NCBI RefSeq assembly: GCF_000312545.1 | Contig: NZ_HE997540.1 | Span: forward strand, 4,861 to 68,860 | Length of the DNA: 64,000 nt | Direction: 5' to 3' | From: Bartonella senegalensis OS02 | GTDB taxonomy: Bacteria > Pseudomonadota > Alphaproteobacteria > Rhizobiales > Rhizobiaceae | Part shown: piece by piece, positions 1 through 10,110 of the stretch | Layout: each line of letters opens with the position of its first letter | How positions within the stretch are numbered: position 1 is the first letter of the stretch | The notes under the pieces: generated by a model | The model's database searches: none | What the model was told of the DNA's origin: nothing | The model's input: the letters and a program-made list of their open reading frames with translations, nothing else | Made by a program: the position numbers and the translations under genes

Positions 1-1122
1 TACATTTTATTATCTATTAAGCATCCTGAAAAATCGCCTAAAAAATCAAATCCAATAACAGTCTCTTAAAAAACAAAAATCATCACTGCCATATGCGCCG
101 CTCTTAAAAATACGCATACGTCCACATCCCAATATGAAATACAAGACGCCTAATAGCTTGCTTCTTTAACAAGTATGATAAAATTTGTTTGCCATATCTT
201 ATGCCCTGAATGCTGTTACAAAACCGTTCAGCAAAGAAACATTTAGGCAATAGTAAACATCCAAAAGAGGCATTTACTCTCTATCTTTTCTAAAATAATG
301 AATGCGATAGCTATAGAAAAAACTATCATATGTTTATTACTATTTGATATTTACCATTTTTATAAAATTCTTCATTATTTCACTCTTTTCTCTCCTTTTA
401 TTCAAAATCAACCAACGTATAGTGATAAAACTCATCCTAAAATTGTTTTATAAAAACCTCGATTTCCATTGTTATGGATATAATTTTTATGCAGCAATAT
501 ATACATAATAAATAAATTAAAGAGATATTTTACTATTTTTAAAATCTACAAAAATAAAATACTTAATTTATAAATTATTTATAATATACAATTTATATTT
601 TACTACTGCAGTTCAAAAATATCAATATGTAAAAAATATTTTTTTACATATTGATATTTTTAAAATTATAAAGATAATTTATTTGATTAGATATATTACA
701 TTATAAAATAAAAAATTTCATAATTTTAATATTTTTTATATATAATAAATGTTATATAATTGCATTTTTGTTTCAAAATGAAAATAATAATGATCATTTC
801 AATATGATTTTCCTATGAAACAATATTTTCATTAAAATAGATTAAGGAAAATTTTTAAATCTTTATGGTACTCTGAAATCTGGTAAAAGCTCTTAGAACA
901 CAATGCGTAAAAATGAGGAAGACCTATTTATCACTTGGCTAATTGTCAATAATTACCTTTTGACTTTATGATGATCTCTGCTTTTTCATGATTGAGCAAC
1001 CATTACAGACCAATGGCATAGATATATCTTGCAAGTAAATGAGGCTTGGCAGATTATTTCTAATCTTGGTTGCCATTATTAGATGTCCTTCTAGCACAAA
1101 TCATTAGCCTTTTGTTGTTGGC
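1..1122. other. AT-rich spacer without a recognisable gene
   Basis: No open frame of convincing length or composition is present on either strand. The sequence is strongly AT-rich, with a perfect inverted repeat at 615-661 (listed separately). A short frame beginning with ATG at 903 runs 22 codons and then stops; I do not recognise it. The region could be an old gene remnant or the downstream spacer of the permease at 1123-2517. Confidence 0.5.
615..661. repeat. Perfect 22-bp AT-rich inverted repeat
   Basis: Bases 615-636 are the exact reverse complement of 640-661, with a 3-base spacer (637-639). Each arm has a central ATATCAATATGT flanked by A or T runs. Only three G/C pairs are present in the stem, so it is not a classical GC-rich terminator, although the T run in the loop-proximal part and the symmetry would allow a hairpin on either strand. 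It lies in a spacer with no gene within 450 bases. Confidence 0.75.
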
Positions 1123-2517
1123 TTAATCCTTATTCGTACCCTGGTGTCTCTTATTTTTCTCAAAATTAAAAAGTTTTAGTGCATAAAAGCAAAGAATAAG
1201 CCAAGAAATCCAAATAACACCTACGATTAAAACGGGTCGTGTATCATCAAAAAACCATAATAAAATAAAAACAAAAACCATAAATAAGATAGAAAAAATT
1301 GATCCTATAGGCCAAAATGGAATTGGAAATTTCAAACTAGATTGTATCTCTTCCGACATTTTAAGACGCATAAAAATTTGCGAAAGTAATATCATCATCC
1401 AAACAAAAACTGTTGCAAATGTTGCCATTGCTGCAATGAGAAAAAAAAGCCGATCGTGGTAAAAATAATTCAGGACAACGCCAAAAAGAAAGATGATAAA
1501 AATTAGTAAAATAACAAAAATAGGTATACCGTTTTTTGATAAATATTGAAACCTCTTCAAAGCATAACCTTCTTGCGATAAACCATATATCATGCGACCA
1601 GCACCATACATTCCACTATTCATTGCCGAAATAGCCGCTGTAACAACAACAACATTCAGAATATGAGCTGCTGATGAAATTCCAAGGCTTTCAAAAATTG
1701 AAACGAATGGACTCTCCATAAGGCCAATTTCATTCCAAGGATAAAGTGCCATCAAAATGGTTAACGTCATGATATAAAACAGTAAAATCCGAATGGGAGT
1801 AGAATTAATAGCCTTTGAAATTGTTTGATGAGGATCTTGCACTTCCATCACCGCCATCCCGATGATTTCTATGCCCCCAAAAGCAAAGATAACCACACTA
1901 AAGCAAGCAAGAAAACCAAACCAACCATTTGGAAAAACACCACCATTTTTCCATAGATTATTGATACTCACTGTAGAGGAAATTGTACTTGTACCCAAAC
2001 CAAAGAAAATAATTGCTACTCCTAAAACAATGATAGCGATGATAGCAACGATTTTGATGGAAGAGAGCCAAAATTCTAACTCACCATAAACTTCTACTGC
2101 TGCCAAATTAATACCGGTAATGATTAATGTAATGCTAAGGGCCCATATCCAAGGTGCAACATCAGGATACCAAAATCCCATATAAGTCGCAAAAGCTGTG
2201 ATATCTGCCAGACCAACAAGAATCATCTCAAAAACATATGTCCATCCTGTTACAAAACCAGCCAATGGTGATATATAATTTGCAGCATAGCGTGCAAAAG
2301 AACCAGGGAGTGGATTATGAATGATCATCTCACCGAGAGCACGCATAACCATAAAAATAGCTAAACCAGCAATACAATAAGCAATCAAAACACTTGGACC
2401 AGCAAGCTTAATGGCTTGTGCAGATCCGTAAAAAAGACCCGTTCCAATAGCAGAACCAAGAGCTAAAAAGATAACCTGGCGCTTACTCATACCCCTTTTC
2501 AGTTCATTTGTTATCAT
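1123..2517 (-). CDS. Amino-acid permease of the APC superfamily
   Basis: This 464-residue integral membrane protein belongs to the amino acid transporter (AAT) family of the APC superfamily, which includes the AnsP, ProY, GabP and LysP types, and probably imports an amino acid by proton symport. The N-terminus carries the family signature around GSAIGTGLFYGSAQ, with the usual short cytoplasmic KRGMSKRQ lead. About twelve hydrophobic segments follow, and the conserved acidic-rich stretch ALGEMIIHNP lies after the second helix. I chose the ATG at 2517 because AGGG lies five bases upstream; an in-frame start at 2556 would add 13 unusual residues. It stands alone, with long spacers on both sides. 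The substrate cannot be read from the sequence; the nearby hutH (histidine ammonia-lyase) makes histidine one speculative possibility. Confidence 0.85.
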   Translation of the reverse strand: MITNELKRGMSKRQVIFLALGSAIGTGLFYGSAQAIKLAGPSVLIAYCIAGLAIFMVMRALGEMIIHNPLPGSFARYAANYISPLAGFVTGWTYVFEMILVGLADITAFATYMGFWYPDVAPWIWALSITLIITGINLAAVEVYGELEFWLSSIKIVAIIAIIVLGVAIIFFGLGTSTISSTVSINNLWKNGGVFPNGWFGFLACFSVVIFAFGGIEIIGMAVMEVQDPHQTISKAINSTPIRILLFYIMTLTILMALYPWNEIGLMESPFVSIFESLGISSAAHILNVVVVTAAISAMNSGMYGAGRMIYGLSQEGYALKRFQYLSKNGIPIFVILLIFIIFLFGVVLNYFYHDRLFFLIAAMATFATVFVWMMILLSQIFMRLKMSEEIQSSLKFPIPFWPIGSIFSILFMVFVFILLWFFDDTRPVLIVGVIWISWLILCFYALKLFNFEKNKRHQGTNKD

Positions 2518-2961
2518 TTTTTCCCTTAATTCATTGAAATACTGAAAAAACCACACTCGAACACCAGCTTTATGATAAATAAAGCCTCATGTTTCTTTCA
2601 CGGAATATATTTAAAAATCATCGAACAGCGACCACTTAGACATTTGGTCTTAGTAACGAAAATACTTTTATTGCGAATTATCTAGCTTTTTATAGCCTAC
2701 AACTTTGTATCATTTCATTCATTTCATATTCTCTATTTTTTGCAGAAAAAATATTAGATTTCAGGCACCATTCATTCCTATACTTCTTTTTTGTGTACCG
2801 AAACAGAAATTCAAAAATTCACAACGTACTAGTTTAGCATGAATGTGCTAAAACTTTTTGTTACTTTAAGCAAACTCTCTCTATGTTTTTTAACCCATAA
2901 CAATAAAAAATTATACACTGTACCGTATAAAACAACTTCGAACACCAATGCAATAGCTTAA

Positions 2962-3318
2962 TCAGTGATAAAGTGAATCTCGCCAATCTTCAAAGGCTTG
3001 AGAAAATGTAGTCCCTACCCATCTCTTAAAAACTCCAACCATCTTAAGAGCAAGTGTTCCAAGGAAAAGAGCTATTGCGGTAACCTTTTCAGCCTTTTGT
3101 CTAATAATAGATATATCATTTTCTTTAGCATTTTGACCTGAAATACCGATAAAAATTCTATTTTTTTCCTTAAAAAGAATATCTTTTTCTTGTAAAACCA
3201 TGGCCATAACAATACCTTCTTGAGAACGACATTTCCAAAGATTTGCATTAACCTCTACAATTTGTGAAAAACAAAAAATAACGACCATTAAAATACGTAA
3301 TATGCTGTTCATAAACAT
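2962..3318 (-). CDS. Small exported or membrane-anchored hypothetical protein
   Basis: This 118-residue protein is not one I recognise. It begins with a short positive lead and a hydrophobic stretch (about residues 4-20) ending in a plausible VNA-N cleavage site, so it is probably exported. A second hydrophobic segment, AIALFLGTLALKMVGVF, lies near residues 80-97 and could hold it in the membrane. I placed the start at the ATG at 3318 because AGGG precedes it by six bases; an in-frame ATG two codons later and an upstream start at 3351 are alternatives. It has a single cysteine just after the signal region. The gene stands alone between the permease and hutH, both on the same strand but far away. 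It could be lineage-specific. Confidence 0.5.
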   Translation of the reverse strand: MFMNSILRILMVVIFCFSQIVEVNANLWKCRSQEGIVMAMVLQEKDILFKEKNRIFIGISGQNAKENDISIIRQKAEKVTAIALFLGTLALKMVGVFKRWVGTTFSQAFEDWRDSLYH

Positions 3319-3640
3319 GTATTTCCCTTTATTTTGATTTTTTAAATACAAATAAGTAATACGAAACTCATAAAGTATCCAAAAAACAAGAATAATAGAT
3401 AATAAAACTATTCGCTTTAATTAATGGAATACACATAATACAATTTTGTAAGAGTAAAGAAATACAAGATGAAAATCCAATTTGTAGCTTTCTCTCAAGT
3501 AGGCTAAAAAGCTCCGTAAAAACCACTGGCAAAGCAGTCTTCCAAATATTAGCTTTTACAAACTAGTGCTTATAAATCATATACCAATGAAATATAATAT
3601 TAGGAAGATAACTGAACACAAACACCCAACACATATAATC

Positions 3641-3668
3641 ACTTAAATGAATGTATATTCATTTAAGT
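3641..3668. repeat. Perfect 12-bp palindrome, possible operator
   Basis: ACTTAAATGAAT at 3641-3652 is followed by a 4-base spacer and its exact reverse complement at 3657-3668. It sits 323 bases upstream of the start of the exported protein at 2962-3318 and 88 bases beyond the stop of hutH. There is no T run on either side, so a regulatory binding site is at least as likely as a terminator. Confidence 0.6.
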
Positions 3669-3755
3669 ACGCAAAATATCATCAATTCCACAAATGTTGT
3701 ATGAAGAAGTCCAAGAATTAAATGCCTTTCCTTCCTGCTTCTATCAAAATAAATA

Positions 3756-5294
3756 TTATTTTGGCTTTAATTGTGGAAAAATTGTTTCTGATAAAACGGA
3801 TAATAAACGCCCTTCACTTACAAGGATATGCGCTTTATGGAGATCTGACGCCAGATAACGATCTCCCTTCAAAGTATCAATATTTTTGCGGAGATATTCC
3901 ATAACAGACTGTAATAAGGAGCTTGTTTTTAAAGGAGCCCGATATTCAATTCCTTGTGCTGCAACAAGCGTTTCAATACCAATAATAGTAAAGAGATTTT
4001 CACTCATTACCAACAATCGACGAGCACCATGGCAAGCCATTGAAACATGATCTTCCTGATTTGCTGAAGTTGGCGTTGAATCAACCGAAGCAGGATGTGC
4101 CATTTGTTTATTTTCAGACATTAAAGCTGCTGCTGTTACTTCAGCAATCATAAAACCCGAATTAAGACCCGCATTTTGGGCTAAAAAAGCTGGGAGCCCA
4201 TAAGAAAGCGCTGGATCAACCATGAGAGCAATGCGCCTTTGAGAAATTGATCCTATTTCACATAATGCAAGAGCGATCTGATCAGCAGCAAATGCTACAG
4301 GTTCAGCATGAAAATTTCCACCCGATACAACTGTATCGTCGCTTAAAATCAATGGATTATCTGTGACCGCATTTGCTTCAATAATCAATGTTCTTGCTGC
4401 TGCTATAAGAAGATCAAAACATGCGCCCATAACCTGTGGTTGACAACGTATACAGTAAGGATCCTGTACACGGTCATCATCACGCAAATGTGCAACGCGA
4501 ATTCCCGAATCCTTTATAAGATTTTCTAATGTCTCCGATACAGCAATCTGGCCATAATGGCCTCGTAAAATATGGATATCAGGATGAAATGGTGCTGTTG
4601 ATCCCATAACAGCATCAGTCGTCAAAGCCCCTGCAAGAAGTCCACCACACAATGCTCGATAACCTCGAAAAAGACCTGCAAGAGCAAGTGCTGTTGATGT
4701 TTGGGTACCATTAATAAGAGCCAAACCTTCTTTTGCCTCTAAAGTAATAGGACATAATCCTGCTTTTTCTAAAGCAGCAGCCCCACTCATACGAATATTC
4801 TGAAAAAAAGCTTCTCCCTCTCCCATCATAACAGCAGCCATGTGAGCAAGTGGGGCAAGATCACCTGATGCACCAACAGACCCCTTTTCAGGGATAACAG
4901 GAATAACTCCATTTGCAAGCATATTTTCTAGCAATTGCACCAACTCTAGACGAACACCTGAAGCTCCACGCCCTAACGAAATAAGCTTTAAGGTCATCAT
5001 TAAACGCACAATATTTTCTGCTAAAGGCGCTCCCACACCACAACAATGTGACAAAATGAGATTTCTTTGTAGAATAACCACATTATTTGCATCGATTTTA
5101 ATCGATGCTAATTTACCAAAACCGGTATTGATACCGTAAACTGGTTCACTTCCAGCAGCAATTTCTGCAATGCGTTCAGCTCCTTTTTTGATAGCATGAT
5201 AAGTATCATGATGAAGTTTGCTTACTTCACCATTCCAATAAACAGACTCAAGTTGGCTAAGCGTTACTTCGCCCGGATTTAGTACAATAGTCAT
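3756..5294 (-). CDS. hutH: Histidine ammonia-lyase
   Basis: The enzyme removes ammonia from L-histidine to give trans-urocanate, the first step of histidine degradation, in the cytoplasm. The 512-residue length is normal. The Ala-Ser-Gly triad that cyclises to the MIO cofactor is at residues 142-144 inside [14 protein letters not shown], and the active-site tyrosine lies in [10 protein letters not shown] (residues 52-60). The later NPLILSDD and EDHVSM segments are also conserved. The ATG at 5294 gives the expected N-terminus and is preceded by a purine-rich GAGAAAG. No other hut gene (hutU, hutI, hutG, hutC) lies in this window, so the pathway is either encoded elsewhere or incomplete. Family confidence is high because the MIO motif is intact. 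Confidence 0.97.
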   Translation of the reverse strand: MTIVLNPGEVTLSQLESVYWNGEVSKLHHDTYHAIKKGAERIAEIAAGSEPVYGINTGFGKLASIKIDANNVVILQRNLILSHCCGVGAPLAENIVRLMMTLKLISLGRGASGVRLELVQLLENMLANGVIPVIPEKGSVGASGDLAPLAHMAAVMMGEGEAFFQNIRMSGAAALEKAGLCPITLEAKEGLALINGTQTSTALALAGLFRGYRALCGGLLAGALTTDAVMGSTAPFHPDIHILRGHYGQIAVSETLENLIKDSGIRVAHLRDDDRVQDPYCIRCQPQVMGACFDLLIAAARTLIIEANAVTDNPLILSDDTVVSGGNFHAEPVAFAADQIALALCEIGSISQRRIALMVDPALSYGLPAFLAQNAGLNSGFMIAEVTAAALMSENKQMAHPASVDSTPTSANQEDHVSMACHGARRLLVMSENLFTIIGIETLVAAQGIEYRAPLKTSSLLQSVMEYLRKNIDTLKGDRYLASDLHKAHILVSEGRLLSVLSETIFPQLKPK

Positions 5295-5957
5295 AATTTT
5301 CTTTCTCGCTTATTTATAGCATAATGCTTAAGACTGCTGCTCATTTGTTCATTAAACAAAAAAGGACCTTTGCTCTTTAATGCTTAATGTGATAATTAAA
5401 ATTGTTGAGATAAAATAATTCTGCCAATTCTTTAAATTCGCTCATTAATGATACTCATATATTTTTCTTTCTACAATTTCACAAAAAGTAAAATATTAAG
5501 ATATATATGCGTCTCACTTTACGAATAATCTTTATAAAATTTTCAATGCAATATTATTATAAATAGTCCTCTCCCCCCTGCTCATAATAAAGAAACGAAG
5601 ATGTTGAAAACAAAAGTGCTGACTTCTCATCTGTTTCTTAAAATAACGAAAAGAGCAGTTTTCTTATTTCATAAATTAAGAAAAATTTTCTACACAGAAA
5701 GTAATACCTCTAGCAAAATAACAAAAATGATAGCAATTTTTTCCATTAATTCCCCCCACTTGCTCGATTTTAATACCCAAAATAATTAACCGAAATGGCT
5801 CTCAAAAAAGCAATAAGTTTTGCTCTTTTTAAATTACTTTTCCCATTCAGTATAGAACTGAATAACATATTCCCGTGAAATTACTTTAAAATAAGAACAC
5901 TCTATTGCCAAAAAACCAAAACCCATTACAAAATGGTAAAAAATGAAATGGAAACTT
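5295..5957. other. Spacer between hutH and tRNA-Arg
   Basis: This 663-base AT-rich interval should hold the hutH promoter near its left end. A 62-codon open frame on the plus strand at 5601-5789 has low-complexity, lysine-rich content and no recognisable family, and I do not count it as a gene. Nothing else could be supported. Confidence 0.5.
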
Positions 5958-6034
<77 letters not shown>

Positions 6035-6303
6035 TTATCACTGATTGTTAAAATCATCTGTAGTCTTTTAACTGATCATACTTACTGCTTCAATGATGAA
6101 TTATCATTCTGATAAAAATACTTGTTTATGTTTTATAAACACTGTGCAATCCTCCTCCCCTCTCCGGCAATGATCTTTTCTCTTTAAACAGATTACCTTT
6201 TGTAAAAAATCCCCTTCTTATTATAAAGATGGCTTTTATTACAACTTCAAAACTCTCAAAAAGTAAGTTACAAAATAAATTGCAAATATCAGGATAATTT
6301 TTA

Positions 6304-7077
6304 ATGACTCGATTACCAAGCCGCTTTCATTTTATTTCCGCGGAAACTGAAGATGCTATCCAAGCTACTAATAAATTAATTTCTGCTTACGGTCACTATT
6401 CTTTGGAAGAAACTGACGTCATTGTTGCAATTGGTGGCGATGGAACAATGTTACAAACAGTGCGCAACGTTATGAACACTGGAAAACCTATTTACGGCAT
6501 GAATCAAGGCTCCGTAGGGTTTCTTATGAATGAATTTCATGAAAAGAAATTGCCAAGCCGCATTGCTGTCGCACATAAAAAGGAAATTCATCCCCTGCGT
6601 ATGATTGCAAAAGCTGAGTGTCAAGGAACTATTGAAGCACTCGCCATCAATGAAGTCTCCCTCTTTCGTCAATCTTACCAAGCAGCAAAAATTCGTATCA
6701 GCATTGATGATAACGTGCGTATGGAACAATTAAGTTGTGACGGTATCCTCGTTGCCACGCCAGCAGGATCAACTGCATATAATTTATCAGCACAAGGACC
6801 TATTTTGCCTCTCATGGCTCCCCTTATGGCGCTTACTCCCGTTAGCCCTTTTCGTCCTCGTCGTTGGCATGGAGCACTGCTTCCTAATACGGTAATAGTA
6901 CGCTTTGATATGCTTGAGCCTGATAAACGTCCTGTAAATGCTGCTGCTGATAATGTTGAAGTGAAATCTGTCCATTCAGTGACTATTTCAATGGCAACAG
7001 AAGTAACAGCCTCAATCCTCTTTGACTCTAACCATTCATGGGATGAACGTATTTTATCAGAGCAATTTCTCTATTAA
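6304..7077 (+). CDS. nadK: NAD kinase
   Basis: The enzyme phosphorylates NAD+ to NADP+ in the cytoplasm. The 257-residue protein has the ATP/NAD-binding GGDGTML motif at residues 44-50, the conserved NE pair in AINEVSLFR near residue 118, and the glycine-rich CDGILVATPAGSTAYNLSA segment near residues 145-163. The length matches the short alphaproteobacterial form. AGGA lies nine bases upstream of the ATG. The gene precedes the DEAD-box helicase on the same strand with a spacer of about 150 bases, and the upstream tRNA is on the other strand, so it probably has its own promoter in 6035-6303. Confidence 0.95.
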   Translation: MTRLPSRFHFISAETEDAIQATNKLISAYGHYSLEETDVIVAIGGDGTMLQTVRNVMNTGKPIYGMNQGSVGFLMNEFHEKKLPSRIAVAHKKEIHPLRMIAKAECQGTIEALAINEVSLFRQSYQAAKIRISIDDNVRMEQLSCDGILVATPAGSTAYNLSAQGPILPLMAPLMALTPVSPFRPRRWHGALLPNTVIVRFDMLEPDKRPVNAAADNVEVKSVHSVTISMATEVTASILFDSNHSWDERILSEQFLY

Positions 7078-7232
7078 TTATTGTATTATGCTCTCTATGC
7101 GTGTATGTCCGTTATAGTTGACTTTTTTATGAAGGTACTTTACCCCTCTGTATAATTTTATAATGCAGGGTACTTAATTTTACTAAGAGTTTGGAGAGCG
7201 AAATTAAAATCGCAAAACAATTGATAGAAAAA

Positions 7233-8639
7233 ATGGCACCATCTTTAAACAGTTTTGATGATTTAGGTCTTTCTGCAAAGGTTATTAAAGCAGTAAAGTC
7301 AGTCGGGTATACCGTTCCAACGCCTATTCAAAGTGGGACAATTCCCCATGTATTGCAAAAAAAAGACGTTTTAGGAATCGCCCAGACAGGAACTGGAAAA
7401 ACAGCATCTTTTGTTTTGCCTATGCTGACACTTCTTGAAACAGGACGCGCAAGAGCACGTATGCCCCGTACTCTCATACTAGAGCCAACACGGGAACTTG
7501 CAGCCCAAGTTGAAGAAAATTTCGATAAATACGGAATAAATCATCGTTTAAATGTTGCTCTTCTCATTGGTGGTGTGTCTTTTGAACAGCAAGATCGCAA
7601 ACTTGAAAGAGGGGTTGATGTTCTTATAGCAACACCAGGACGCCTTCTTGACCATTTCGAACGCGGTAAATTGCTTTTAATGAGCGTTGAGATTCTTGTG
7701 ATTGATGAAGCTGATCGTATGTTGGATATGGGTTTTATTCCTGATATTGAACGTATTTGCAAGCTAACCCCCTTTACGCGTCAAACTTTGTTCTTTTCTG
7801 CAACAATGGCGCCAGAAATCACAAAACTAACAAAGCAATTTTTACATTCTCCTGTAACTGTTGAAGTTACAAAAGCATCCTCGACAGCTAGTACAATTAC
7901 ACAGCGGCTTGTCAAATCTGGAAATAAGTCATGGGATAAAAGAGCTGTTTTGCGAGCACTCATCCACAATGAAGGCGACAAACTTAAAAATGCTATTATT
8001 TTTTGTAACCGAAAGAGAGATATCTCTGAACTCTTGAGGTCACTTATCAGACATAATTTTAGTGCTGGGGCACTTCATGGCGATATGGACCAACACTCCC
8101 GTATGAGCACGTTGGCCGATTTTAAAGATAATAAAATCACACTTCTTGTCGCCTCTGACGTGGCTGCTCGTGGACTTGATATTCCTGCAGTCAGTCATGT
8201 TTTCAATTATGATGTTCCTACACATGCTGAAGATTACATTCATCGAATTGGTCGTACAGGACGCGCGAATCGTAGCGGAAAAGCTTTTACGATTGTCACA
8301 AAAGCTGATCAAAAATATATCAGTGCCATTGAAGAAATAAGCAACGAAAAAATTGAATGGCTCAATGGAGATCTCTCTACTTTAGAAAACTCTGACCAAA
8401 CAGATGATCTTATTTTAAAGAAAAAATCTCCACCATCATCAAAGAAAACTGCTCAAAAAGAGCGTTCTGTTCACACCCAAAAGTCATCGAAGGATGATAA
8501 AGTTACTTATATAAAGACCACAAATCATAAAGTAAATCTACTTGAAAAGCGGCATCCTCGAAAAAACAATACTCATACTCCCTTTGGATTTGGTGATGAT
8601 ATACCAGCATTCATGCTCATAAAAACCCGCACTAAATAG
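7233..8639 (+). CDS. DEAD-box ATP-dependent RNA helicase (RhlE-like)
   Basis: This 468-residue protein unwinds RNA duplexes and probably acts in ribosome assembly or mRNA turnover. All the core motifs are visible in order: the Q motif with TPIQ, motif I AQTGTGKT, Ia PTRELA, II DEAD, III SAT, then in the second RecA-like domain ARGLDIP and HRIGRTGR. After about residue 375 the sequence turns into a lysine- and serine-rich basic tail, typical of RhlE-type helicases and likely to bind RNA. The ATG at 7233 (MAPSLNSFDD) fits the family N-terminus; a TTG at 7191 would add 14 residues, and neither has a strong Shine-Dalgarno sequence. The orthologue subgroup is inferred only from the tail and overall arrangement. 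Confidence 0.93.
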   Translation: MAPSLNSFDDLGLSAKVIKAVKSVGYTVPTPIQSGTIPHVLQKKDVLGIAQTGTGKTASFVLPMLTLLETGRARARMPRTLILEPTRELAAQVEENFDKYGINHRLNVALLIGGVSFEQQDRKLERGVDVLIATPGRLLDHFERGKLLLMSVEILVIDEADRMLDMGFIPDIERICKLTPFTRQTLFFSATMAPEITKLTKQFLHSPVTVEVTKASSTASTITQRLVKSGNKSWDKRAVLRALIHNEGDKLKNAIIFCNRKRDISELLRSLIRHNFSAGALHGDMDQHSRMSTLADFKDNKITLLVASDVAARGLDIPAVSHVFNYDVPTHAEDYIHRIGRTGRANRSGKAFTIVTKADQKYISAIEEISNEKIEWLNGDLSTLENSDQTDDLILKKKSPPSSKKTAQKERSVHTQKSSKDDKVTYIKTTNHKVNLLEKRHPRKNNTHTPFGFGDDIPAFMLIKTRTK

Positions 8640-8713
8640 AAATTTGCTTCTTAAAGAAAACAAATACTCTACCAAGTACTCAAGCGAATACAATACTCTA
8701 GGAGCAGTAGGCT

Positions 8714-10093
8714 TTATTTCCCTTGCATAATCAGTCTTTTTATTACTTTCTCACGCCCTAAGAGCTGTAAAAGCTTTCCCATTTCAGGCCCATGATCCAT
8801 TCCAGTAAGTGCCTGACGTAAGGGCATAAACAAAGCTTTCCCTCTACGATCTGTTTTTTCTTTTAATGCATTCGTCCAAACTTTCCAACTTTCGTCATTC
8901 AATGCACCCTCAGGCAAGAAATTGAGTGACTGACGAATGAATGCACGATCCTCAAGCGCCACTGTATCAAAATTCTGTTCCTCATGGAGCATTTTCCACC
9001 ACAAAATAGCATCATTTACTTTATCAATGTTCCTTCTTATCGCGTTCCAAAAATATTCCACCTTTTCTCCCTCAATAGAAAGATTTTTAAGCCGCTTTTG
9101 AACTTCCTCATAGGTTAACTCATGAACAAGATGACTATTCAAAATAAGAAGATCAGCAATATCAAATTTTGCAACCGATCTTGATGTCTCTTGCAGATTG
9201 AAATGCCCTAAAAGAGCTGCTTGATTAGGATAAGGATGCACATTTTGTGACGTTCCAATCAAAACGGCAAGACACTGAACAGCTATAGATTCAAATCCCT
9301 CTGCCCGTAGAGAGCGAATAGAAAGATCATTGTTTCGTTTTGAGAGCCCTTTCCCTAAAATTGTAGTCAATAAATTGATATGACCAAAAGTTGGCAATTC
9401 TGCACCAAGAGCTTTAAAAAGAGCAATCTGCGCACCCGTATTTGTAATATGATCATCCCCACGAATAATATGTGTAATGCCCATATCTATATCATCAACT
9501 ACGGAAGGTAGCGTATAAAGGTAGCTTCCATCTTCCCGAATGAGAATAGGATCTGAAAGAGAAGCCAAATCTATTGTCTGCTTTCCCTTTACTGCATCAT
9601 TCCAGCAAACTTCTGTTCGCTTTTTTTGTAAAGGATCATTTTCAAAATTAGGAAGAAGAAAACGCCAATGCGGTTTACGACCTTGTGTTTCAAATTCTCT
9701 TTTCTCTTCTAGTGTTAACTTTAGTGCAGCGCGGTCATAAATAGGAGGCAATTTGCGTGAAAGCTGGATTTTACGACGCCGATCTAATTCTTCTGCTGTT
9801 TCATAACAGGGATAAAGAAGACCACGTTGTTTGAGAGTTTCCGCAACTTCATCATATCGATTAAATCGCTTAGATTGATAATGAATTTCATCGGGATGAA
9901 CATCAAGCCATTCAAGATCAACAGCAATAGCATCAATATATTCCTGCTTAGAACGTTCAACATCTGTATCATCATAGCGCAAGATAAATGTCCCATTATG
10001 TGCTTGCGCATAAAGCCAGTTGAACAAGGCAATACGGATATTGCCAATGTGAACATAGCCTGTTGGAGAAGGTGCAAAACGAACTTTTATCAT
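8714..10093 (-). CDS. gltX: Glutamyl-tRNA synthetase, copy 1
   Basis: This 459-residue class I synthetase charges tRNA with glutamate. The HIGH-type motif is HIGN at residues 15-18, and the KMSKS-type motif is GLSKR in the middle of the protein. The C-terminal anticodon-binding part is of the bacterial GluRS type. A second GluRS gene lies at 19120-20538, and the two proteins are clearly diverged. In alphaproteobacteria without glutaminyl-tRNA synthetase, Gln-tRNA is made from misacylated Glu-tRNA(Gln) by GatCAB, and duplicated GluRS enzymes can divide tRNA(Glu) and tRNA(Gln) between them; which copy does which is not visible here. The gene lies 17 bases downstream of nadE and is probably co-transcribed with it. 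Confidence 0.95.
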   Translation of the reverse strand: MIKVRFAPSPTGYVHIGNIRIALFNWLYAQAHNGTFILRYDDTDVERSKQEYIDAIAVDLEWLDVHPDEIHYQSKRFNRYDEVAETLKQRGLLYPCYETAEELDRRRKIQLSRKLPPIYDRAALKLTLEEKREFETQGRKPHWRFLLPNFENDPLQKKRTEVCWNDAVKGKQTIDLASLSDPILIREDGSYLYTLPSVVDDIDMGITHIIRGDDHITNTGAQIALFKALGAELPTFGHINLLTTILGKGLSKRNNDLSIRSLRAEGFESIAVQCLAVLIGTSQNVHPYPNQAALLGHFNLQETSRSVAKFDIADLLILNSHLVHELTYEEVQKRLKNLSIEGEKVEYFWNAIRRNIDKVNDAILWWKMLHEEQNFDTVALEDRAFIRQSLNFLPEGALNDESWKVWTNALKEKTDRRGKALFMPLRQALTGMDHGPEMGKLLQLLGREKVIKRLIMQGK

Positions 10094-10110
10094 AAAATAG
10101 TACTCAATTT

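Noticed and set aside
903-971. Short frame starting MRKNEEDLFITWLIV
   Set aside because: Only 22 codons, no ribosome-binding site and no recognisable family; may be an old remnant but cannot be supported.
2833-2860. Hairpin TTTAGCA/TGCTAAA followed by T run on the plus strand
   Set aside because: No plus-strand gene lies upstream, and on the minus strand there is no T tract, so a terminator role is not supported.
5601-5789. 62-codon plus-strand open frame between hutH and tRNA-Arg
   Set aside because: Low-complexity AT-rich composition, no family features and no clear start signal.
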